Source: Adiantum capillus-veneris
Lineage: Eukaryota > Streptophyta > Polypodiopsida > Polypodiales > Pteridaceae
Direction of reading: 5' to 3'
DNA: 64,000 bases
NCBI GenBank assembly: GCA_014529385.2
Contig: CM043942.1
Location: 111,818,141 to 111,882,140 of the forward strand
In this document: positions 55,631 through 64,000 of the stretch, one piece after another
Layout of the letters: the number at the start of each line of letters is the position of its first letter
Numbering within the stretch: position 1 is the stretch's first letter
The notes under the pieces: generated by a model
What the model was told of the DNA's origin: nothing
The model's database searches: none
Seen by the model: the letters and a program-made list of their open reading frames with translations, nothing else
Program-made: the position numbers and the translations under genes

Positions 55631-56129
55631 AGCCACATTTTTTACCTATGGAATGAGAGGGGTGTAGCTTCCCCAGTGTTGGTGTTGACACATCCATACG
55701 TGGTGGGTAGTCCTAATGATGCAGTGATTACGGATAGTGTAGGGGGGTTGAGTACAACCAGGTTTGTGCAAATTTTGTCAGCGTTCGAGCGTCTCATGTT
55801 TGACTTGTTAGTGTCGAGGCTTGATCTAGCAGCTGTAGTGAGAGCATTTGCAAGAGGGATAGTCATCGTATAGTGACTGACACTAGCATGATGTTTCATG
55901 GAGCTTTGCAGACCATAAAGATTAATCTATGGGATTAGCATGTAGGCTCTAGTGTGGGTACACACACTCGCCTACCAGCAGTGTCGATATGACTACGTGT
56001 AGATCTATAGAGTAAGCGAGTGTCTCTAACCTAGTTTCTTGTACATACTATAGTTTAGCTAGTAGATCTCACTTATCGGCACATCACTTTTAAGTGGGAG
56101 ATTCTTGGGGTAAAGGCGCTATGCCTTTG
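55631..56129. other. Unrecognised sequence
   Basis: No gene, repeat or element end recognised. A plus-strand frame at 55613-55873 has no similarity I can name. Confidence 0.4.
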
Positions 56130-56437
56130 CTTGGAGCAGTCCATGATGGTACCACATTGAAAAATTTAAGCTCATCAAATGCCTCTTGTGCTTTAGCTAG
56201 AGATGCACACTTAGGATACATGTCAACCAAGGCACTACCCACATGGATATTACATTCAAATCCTAATCCACTAACCATGGTGTGCAATTTTAAAGCCTTA
56301 CTTGAGGCTCCCATACCCCCACCAACCTTTAAACCACAAGAAAAAGTCACCTCATATTGACGGGTGCCTTCAAAATGCATTAGTGCTTTCTTCCACCTTC
56401 CATGATTCTTACATAAGACCCCATTGAGTATAAGCAT
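56090..56437 (-). pseudogene. PPR protein gene fragment, copy 2
   Basis: HGRWKKALMHFEGTRQYEVTFSCGLKVGGGMGASSKALKLHTMVSGLGFECNIHVGSALVDMYPKCASLAKAQEAFDELKFFNVV, in a single minus-strand frame. Compared with copy 1 the frame is unbroken here, but about 145 bp corresponding to 23855-24000 are absent. Confidence 0.75.
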
Positions 56438-57870
56438 GGGATATCACTTCGTAGATGCTTCACTCTTATTCTCTATACACTCTACATAAGTTTCAAGCAC
56501 AAGCCTAGGGAAGGGGTAAAGGCCATGAAATTAGCTTTGCGTTTGGTATTCATCACCACTTGAATGTCTCAAATAAATCTCAATGCCTTGATCTTTTTAG
56601 AGATTGTAAACTACCTATTTGAATAGGGTGCACAAGATGGTTATAGAATAGCCATTCTGATCTTTTCATTAGGAAAATCAATCAACTTTGGAAGATGAGC
56701 CTTAGGAAGTACTATAGGTCGTAAAATACAGGGCATGTCAAAAACAGGGTTAATAACAATTGGTTCCATGTGGATCTACACATCCAATCTCACCTTATTG
56801 GAAAGAAAAATGCTTCGCGTGTCTGTGTTGCATATCCTGGAAATTTTATATCTCCTCTTATACCAATAAAACATCCTCATCTTTAATCCTGAATTCTTGA
56901 AGTACATCTCTAGTAAAATTGTGCCCTATATTCTTTGGATCCCTAAGAGTAGGCTACTGAGAATCCTTCTTCATAATGTCCACACTTTTCTTTGGTAAAT
57001 CCAAGTCTAAACTTATAGGCTACTATAGAGGTGTTTCTATAGGTCTCACCTTATAGGATACTAGTTTGCATTTTTTATTCTTGTATGAGCACTACATTGA
57101 ACAACAACTTCCAATTGTGCCAATGTATCCACAATGGAGACTTCTTCAAAAACTTCAAACACAAGTCCATCCGAATACAACACTTCATACCTTGACAATG
57201 TCTTTGAGCATTGCACGCATACTGCTCTTTTAATTTTAATATTGAACAACAAATTCAAATTTTGCCAGTGTATCCACAAAGAAGACTTCTTCAAAAACTC
57301 AAAATACAACTGCATTTAAATCCAACACTTCACACTCCAAAAATCTCCTTGAGCATTGCACACATATTACTTTTTTTATTTCTACATAAGTCATTAAATT
57401 TCCTATAAGATACCAAAAGTTTTGAATTTCGGCTCACTTAGCATATTATCTACAGATCCATGACATCTGTAGAAAGGGTTTTTTGGGATGTGAGTCTCAA
57501 AGGATGTCCGCTTGAGAGCGTTGGAGCTGAAGGAGAGGCATGATGAGTGTCTTTCATAAGGGATGTAAAGGTTCTCAATATGGATTACTCTATTGGATGA
57601 GAATGAAAATAAACCCCTCTTGTCTCGGATGCATATATTCAAGAGAATTTGGGAAACTTATTGTGGAACCATTTATTTGGAAAGAATGTGGGAAGCTTAC
57701 TATGGGCCCATCTCATTGGAAAGAAAAATACTCTTGGAATTTAGGTATGTTTTCCACATGGATCACTACTAGTCACACACAGATGTGGACCAGTGTCTCA
57801 TGAAACGGATTTTAAAGGGCTCGCAACCTGTTCTGATCTTATTGTAGGATTAGTGAGACCTTCACATTAA
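56130..57870 (-). repeat. Dispersed block, copy 2 (PPR fragment plus old Gypsy pol)
   Basis: Same content and orientation as 23590-25421, about 90% similar by eye. The Gypsy-derived parts lie at about 56520-56760 (heavily decayed RT start, minus) and 57061-57390 (FVDTL-containing region with the same tandem duplication). At 57855 it runs on (GTGAGACCTTC) where copy 1 has the CACTA-2 terminus. Confidence 0.8.
57061..57315 (-). pseudogene. Old Gypsy pre-RT region, copy 2
   Basis: YEVLYSDGLVFEVFEEVSIVDTLAQLEVVVQCSAHTR on the minus strand, matching 24638-24907. The internal tandem duplication is also present. Confidence 0.6.
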
Positions 57871-60318
57871 TTGTCAACACGAGGGGAATAGTACATTTGG
57901 CTGGGTCATGGAGGAAACAAGGACGTGTCAAATCTCTTGACAACAATATCTGTGTACCCCACACTCCAATATTCTCACTCAACTGCCTAAGGATAGTCTT
58001 AGAGTGCTAGACAATCGATACCATGTCAATGGCCAAACAAAATGCAATTGCAACCAGACATGTAGGAGCGACTAAGAGGACTAGGATCCTATGGTCTCAA
58101 ATATTCAAAACAATTAGAGGATGTATAAACCATGTTGGAATTTTAGCCAAATTTTGACAAGACAAAATCGTTATTTAAGATACCTTGTTGCATAGGAATA
58201 TAGAGAGCTATCATATGCCACTAAAAATTTATCAATCTAATATCTAAATCTCAAGATATAGCCTCAAACAAGTTGTAATTTCTAATCAAAAAACTTATGG
58301 AATATTGTGAGACATTTACATCAACTTGAAGGTCCTAACATATAAATGTATAGAAGCAATCAAAATTGAAGTGCAACAATACATGAGGGAGTACAAAGCT
58401 AATAAAGCTCAGATGCACGATATCATACTCAATCCAATTTCATTAATCAACTTATCCAGTACAAAAGTGACCTTTATACTTAGGTCAAAGTTGAAGAATT
58501 TGATCCTTGGACATAAGTGTGAGGGACATGCCAGGGACCAATGACTGCACCATCTCCAAATGGATACACCATGATTCTTGATATCCCTCCCACTTGAGAG
58601 ACCAACACCAAGATGGGACTTCTCCTTCTCTTTGATGCCAGATCAAGGGGGTGATAACATTCAATTTTTTCTTACGAAAATCCCTTAACCCTGAAATATC
58701 TTCCTATACCAGCTCAAACTTTGCAATCAAAGCCATTAGAGTAAATTTAAACATTATTTTTCAGTGTAAATTGGTGAGAGTTCTTTGATTCATCCTAGGT
58801 TCAAGGTCACTCACATTTTTTCCCCGGTTATGTCCGAGCACAGACATCAGTGTGTTCCCCTAAGATAAGTGTCTTTACAATCTACAAAAATAACATCATA
58901 TTAGTGAATTTGAGAATATGTCAATTCCCACTTTCAAAAAAAGCTTAATATTTGACCACGTGGAAAAATATAGGCCGATGTTTTGAGAGCATGGCTCAAA
59001 AGATCTTTTCAAGTACTACCTTGTGGATGTCTTTGGCCTTAAAAAAATTTGAGATTTGTCTCTATGGCCAAATATTCAAGACATTGGTGATTCCCATGTT
59101 GGCTCTAAAGTCTCAAACTCTCTAATATGGTGCTAAATATTCCATTTTCAAGTTTGATCCCCCTACGTGGATCAAAATCCCTTACCACGTCCTTGGTTTA
59201 ACTTACTATATAGCATAAGATTGGGTTCAACTTTTTGGCCAAAAAATTAACCCTCTACATCCACCCTCCCACCCAATTGTTTGTTAAACTCACCTTTCCA
59301 AGTTAGTACTATGATACTAGGAAAAACATACTTCAACCATGTCGAACCAAGAATACATTTCAAGCATTTGAAAGCAACATGCAAGTTGTTGTATATCCTT
59401 GCAAGTGTGCATTTATCTAGTCAAATTCTAGATGCATCAAAAGGTCCCACAATCCGGTTGGAATTCACTCCCATCTAGTCTCAATTCGAAGGCATTGAAT
59501 GAACCCGAGCTTAAACTATAGACCAATGGTTATTAGTCCTAGCCAAAAAGGACCATCCCTTGTTGCATCCCACATGTAAACACATGTGCCAGTCTTTTCC
59601 CAAATATGTAGGAAACATTTCACACTTAAACTTATATGTTATGCTTGGGCTATCCACGCCAAATCTTCTCGGTAAAGTTTTTAATCCTAGTTCAAATTTA
59701 GATTAGGTTCATTTGAGTTATAACCCCTTAGTTCCTATTTCCTTTTAATTTCTCCTCAAACAAGATCTCAAGGTTTTGTCTTGATGCAAGTTTCAAGTTA
59801 ATCCTGTCTTGCACAAATCCCATTTGTTTCCTTTTAATCCCTTGCCATCCATGGGGCATCTCCATGGAAGTGACGGGAGTTTTATGTTGAAGAAACACGG
59901 TCGCTCGACACTTTGGCAAAGCTATCCCCTTACTCCCCCCTTTGTAATCACAAAGAAGACTTGAAAATATACAAGCTTGAAATGAACAATGCATATGCTC
60001 TCTACAGTGAACTTTGCTTTTGCATGAGCCATGAGTGGTAAGCACAAACTTTAGAATGCACCAACTTACAATCTTGAGGCAAACAAACTTCAAACTTCCT
60101 TTGATTGATTAGTGGACATTATTTTAGAGTATTTATGCATAGTACTGAGTCAGTCTGTGGCAAAGTGAGTCAGTGGATTTTTCCTTGGCAGTGAGAGATT
60201 TTCTGTCAGTGTTTATGAGCACTTTGGTTGAGATTGTCACTTGAGATATTGTCCAAATACAAACGAAACTCTACCGAAATTTTATTAAAATCCTTTGAAA
60301 GAAGTTGAGAGAGTGAAG
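57871..60318. other. Unassigned region, possibly old Gypsy 3' end and Copia-2 leader
   Basis: No clear gene. At about 58610-58652 the string GATCAAGGGGGTGATAACATTC resembles a polypurine tract followed by an LTR start, so an eroded Gypsy 3' end is possible; I could not find the LTR's other end. Positions 60120-60318 should include the leader of Copia-2, but no LTR end or tRNA-Met primer site was found. A minus-strand frame at 60093-59728 is unrecognised. Confidence 0.35.
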
Positions 60319-63300
60319 ATGGCAGAAAGTTCAACTTAAGTCACACAGATTGTTGGAGAGAAGCTGACCAGAGAGAACTACAGCATATGGTCTTACAGGA
60401 TGGAGAAATTTATCATGGGCAAAGGTTTATGGGATTATATTATAGGTGAACAAGAGTGTCCCGAGGTTGGTTTGGAATTAAATAGAGAGAATTTTGAAGC
60501 ACATAAAACATGGCAAGCAAGAGTAGAATCTTACAAGAAGTGGATCGAGAATTCAAGGAAAGTGATGCATTGGATTTCACTATGCATTAGTGACTTCTTT
60601 ATACCACATGTGAAGAAGGCTCAATCTTCAAAGGAAGCATGGGAGATACTAGCAAGAATGAACAGCTCCAATATAGATTCACAAAAAGTTCACTTGAAGC
60701 AAAGGTTACATTGTGTATGGCGAGGAAATAGATCCTTATCAGATTATGTGACAGAGATAAAGCAAATACAGGAAGATTTTGCGAGCATTAATGTTGAAGT
60801 TCCAGATGATGACTTAGTTTCAGTGACATTGAATGGTTTGGGACCGGAATACAAGTCATTGGATACATCTATATGTGTTCGAGGACACATGCTTGATTTT
60901 GAAGAGTTAGTAAACCTTTGTTTGCAAGAAGAGGTGAAGTTAGGCAAGTCAGGTCCTTCTACATCAAATAACAATTCTAGAGATCAGGTTTTTTACTCTA
61001 GAGGTCGTGGAAACAATGGAGGTGGAAGAGGAAACTATGGTCGTGGAAACAATGTTGGAAGAGGTCAATGGCAAAACCAACAAAGTCAAAGTTACAACGA
61101 TTATAGCCAAAGAGGCAGGGGGAGAGCCCGAACTCGTGGACGTGGAGGTGGACGATTTATACATCCTCAAAGATATGGATATTGTAACAGATGTGGCATT
61201 TATGGTCACTTTGAAAGAGAATGTTACACAAGGCTAAATCAAAATCGTGATCGTGGTGGAAGAGGCCGAGGTTATGGCAGACATGGAGGAAACTTTGCTG
61301 GATACAATCCTCATGATCAAAATATATATGACAATAGATCGAGTGGACATTTATTTCCTATGGAGCATGTTGTTGGAAGCATGGTGGAGCCACATCATAC
61401 AGATGATTGGTATTTAGATAGTGGTGCCACAAATCATATGACATATCATGGTGAATGGTTTGATAGAAAAGAGAAGTTAGAAGAGGATGAGTTTGTCGCT
61501 ACAGGTGATGATACTATGCATCGGATTACACATGTTGGTTCAGTTCCATTGCTAGAAAAAGACAAGACATACAACACAGTGGGAGATGTTCTATATGTGC
61601 CTTCAATCACAAAGAATTTAGCATCAGTTGGACAAATGACAAATCAAGGGTTGCAAGTCCATTTTAATCGTTATGGCTGCTTCATAGAGGAGTTTCACAA
61701 CGGCAGACCAGGCAAGATATTGGCACGTGGAAGAAAGAAAGGTTGCTTGTTCTCATTGGAAGGTGGAGATCCATGTTTACACAGTGGTATGTATGCAAAC
61801 AAATCAGCCACTCAAGATGATTGGGCAGAGTTATGGCATAAGAGGATTGGTCATGTCAATTTTAGAAGACTAAAGCATATGCAATCAAATCAAATTGTAC
61901 GTGGATTATCAAATTTTGGCAGATTGAATTTTGATCATGTTTGTGAAGCTTGTCAATTTGGAAAGCAATCTCGTTTACCATTTCCAAAGAGGGGGAGAAT
62001 TAGCCAAAGTCCTTTGGAAATTGTTCATTCAGATATTTGGGGACCTTGTGATCATGCTACGCCAAATGGTTGTCGATATTTTATCACATTTACGGATGAT
62101 TACAGCAGAATGACATGGGTTTACTTTCTAAAGGCAAAGTCAGAGGCATTTGAAGTATTTTTTGGGTTCAAAGTTATGGTTGAGAAAGAGAATGGTTGTC
62201 AAATTAAATGCCTACGTACAGATGGAGGGGGAGAGTACATGTCACACAGTTTTGATGATTACTTACGTGAACAAGGCATAAGAAGACAGATTACTTGCAG
62301 ATACACACCACAACAAAATGGAGTTGTTGAGAGAAAGAATAGAGTCATAGCAGAGATTGCAAGAGCCATGATGAATGAGATGAATATGCCATTAACATAT
62401 TGGGCTGAAGCAGTTCATACAGCAGTACACATTATGAATCTAACACCAACATCTGCCATTCATGAAATTTCACCTTATGAGAGACTTTATGGGACCAAGC
62501 CAACAGTTTCCTACATGAAAGTTTTTGGATGTGTTTGCTATGTTCATGTGCCAAATGAAGCAAGAAAGAAGATGGAGCCAAAGGCAGTGAAGTGTATATT
62601 CTTGGGCTACCCAGTTGAAAAGAAAGGTTACAAGTGCTATGATCCTACGACGAGACAAGTTTATGTCAGTAGAGATGTCAGATTTTGTGAGCATGAACCA
62701 TGGTATAAACCAAAGCCAGTGATTATAGAAGATGAGTATGAAGAGCAAGAGAATGTGCGTCATGTTTTTGATAAGCCAGGACCATCAAGAAGAACTATTT
62801 CAGGACCACATATTGCAGAGGAGAGTACAGGAAGTGTCAACCCATGGAGCGGTCGTTTGCGAGATAAGAAGCAAGACGAGAAAGGCAAGAAGAAAGTGGT
62901 TGAAGAGAGTTCTGGAGATGAAAGCCTCGATGAAGAGCATGGTTTACCACATTTGAGGACACCTGGTAGTAATCATATTGAGAAATATGTACCCCCATAT
63001 GCAAGAGTTGAAGAGAAGAGTGCACCACAGTTGAGAAGATCAGAGAGGGTGCGTTATCTAGTTGATAGATTGACATACAACGGTTACATACGTACACATT
63101 ATGCATACATGGTTTCACGTGTGCAACATAAAGAGCCTACATGTTTTCAAGAGGAAATTGAAAAATTAGAATGGGAGTCAGCTATGGATGATGAGATGGA
63201 TGCTCTTGTGAAGAATGACACTTGGGATTTGGTTCGCTTGCCAAGTGGAAAGAAAGCAATTGGTTCAAAATGGGTATACAAAGTCAAGTGCAAGTCAGAT

Positions 63301-64000
63301 GGTAGTGTGGAAAGATACAAAGCGAGGCTTGTTGCTAAAGGTTATGCACAAACAAAAGGTCTTGATTATGATGAGACATTTAGTCCAGTTGCAAAGATAA
63401 CAACAGTCAGATTGGTGATAGCAATGGCAAGTATGTTCGGTTGGAAGTTACGGCAAATGGATGTGGATAATGCATTCTTGAATGGTGACTTGGAAGAACA
63501 AGTTTATATGATACAGCCAGAGGGTTATCAACATCCAGAGTTTCCATATTATGTGTGTAAGTTGAAGAAAGCATTGTATTGTTTGAAGCAAGCATCTAGA
63601 GCTTGGTGTGAAAAGATAACCAGATTCTTGAATAAGATTGGATTTAAACAGTCTACTGCTAATCACTCATTATTTGTGAAGCATGTTGATGGAGAGATCG
63701 TCTTTATTGTTATCTATGTTGATGACTTGATTCTCAGTGGAAGTCATGCTGAGCAAATTTTGCATGTCAAGAAGAGTTTGTTGAGAGAATTCAACATGAA
63801 GGACCTTGGTGAGTTGAGATATTTCTTGGGAATTGAAATTGTCAATACTTTATCAGGAATTTGGATGATACAAAGACAATATGCGTTTGATATGCTTGAG
63901 AAGTATGGAATGACAGCATGCAAACCGGTTGATACACCTCTTGATCAAAATGTGAAGTTGTTTGATGATGGACATTACATTGAGGATGTCACTATGTATC
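60319..64000 (+). CDS. Copia-2 gag-pol polyprotein, open at window end
   Basis: The frame starts at ATG 60319, has a TAA at codon 7 (60337-60339), and is then open to the window edge, over 1200 codons (next ATG 60400). In order: gag (LTRENYSIWSYRMEKFIMGKGLWDYI...), an Arg/Gly-rich stretch (61000-61150), CCHC knuckle CNRCGIYGHFEREC (61183-61224), protease YLDSGATNHM (about 61411), integrase zinc region (LWHKRIGHVNFRRLKHM...CEACQFGK), integrase core (VHSDIWGP, RTDGGGEYMS, NGVVERKNR), and reverse transcriptase (from about 63150; KWVYKVKCKSDGSVERYKARLVAKGY, YVDDLIL at about 63715). RNase H lies beyond the edge. All catalytic residues visible so far are intact. Confidence 0.9.

Noticed and set aside
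55613-55873. An 87-codon plus-strand gene
   Set aside because: No similarity is recognised and it starts inside the broken TNP2 exon 3 region; probably chance.
55868-55885. GTATAGTG as the missing right end of CACTA-2
   Set aside because: The preceding bases do not match AACCTCTTGTAGTG, there is no subterminal CGTCGCTAT cluster, and the expected target duplicate is absent.
59728-60093. A 121-codon minus-strand gene upstream of Copia-2
   Set aside because: No recognisable domain, and no conserved copy elsewhere in the window to support it.

Overview
This 64-kb window looks like heterochromatic intergenic DNA from a land plant with a large, repeat-rich nuclear genome. The evidence is Ty3/Gypsy and Ty1/Copia LTR retrotransposons, CACTA (En/Spm) transposons with plant-type TNP2/Transposase_24 genes, a hAT-type MITE, plant PPR and heavy-metal-domain (HIPP-like) gene fragments, and short TTTAGGG-like tracts. 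The Gypsy gag/pol types recall ferns or other early-diverging land plants, but I cannot fix the species. I see no intact host gene, rRNA, tRNA or CRISPR. Almost everything is transposon inside transposon.

Left nest (1-21093). A CACTA element (CACTA-3; right end at 21093, left end not seen) has a minus-strand Gypsy (A; 5' LTR 548-1725, body running off the left edge) at its visible left limit. Its ORF2 exon 1 (2281-3238, resuming at 16138) is split by a second, different CACTA (CACTA-4, 3239-16134, TSD TTT). CACTA-4 carries a Tat-type Gypsy (B, 3439-11953) in its left subterminal repeats. The stop codon of CACTA-3 ORF2 is split by a 4-kb Copia (Copia-1, 16510-20524, TSD GATTA, 143-bp LTRs, reverse transcriptase deleted).

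Middle (21094-25421). A 0.45-0.65-kb direct duplication, one copy of which holds a hAT-like MITE, is followed by two long poly-C tracts. Then comes a block (about 23590-25421) with a PPR-gene fragment and a decayed Gypsy pol fragment on the minus strand. The same block recurs at about 56130-57870.

Right nest (25422 to about 55630). A third CACTA (CACTA-2) begins with CACTACAAGAGG at 25422. It carries an array of 171-bp foldback units, a TTAGG-rich minisatellite and a decayed TNP2 gene (54142 to about 55630). One foldback unit is split by a 26.3-kb LTR-body-LTR-body-LTR Gypsy array (LTRs 26028-28174, 42040-44208, 50208-52363). The first body of that array is split, inside its protease motif, by CACTA-1 (30168-38024, TSD CAT). 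CACTA-1 is the best preserved transposon here: a six-exon TNP2 gene (1079 codons) and a three-exon ORF2 (371 codons) both read through, and it has captured a HIPP-like gene fragment.

Right edge (57871-64000). After about 2.4 kb with no clear gene, a Copia gag-pol (Copia-2) runs from 60319 off the end. It has one stop at codon 7 and is then open for more than 1200 codons with all catalytic motifs visible.

The elements do not cooperate as a pathway. What can be read is a relative history: CACTA-2, then the Gypsy array, then CACTA-1; and CACTA-3, then CACTA-4, then Gypsy B, with Copia-1 also inserted later than CACTA-3.
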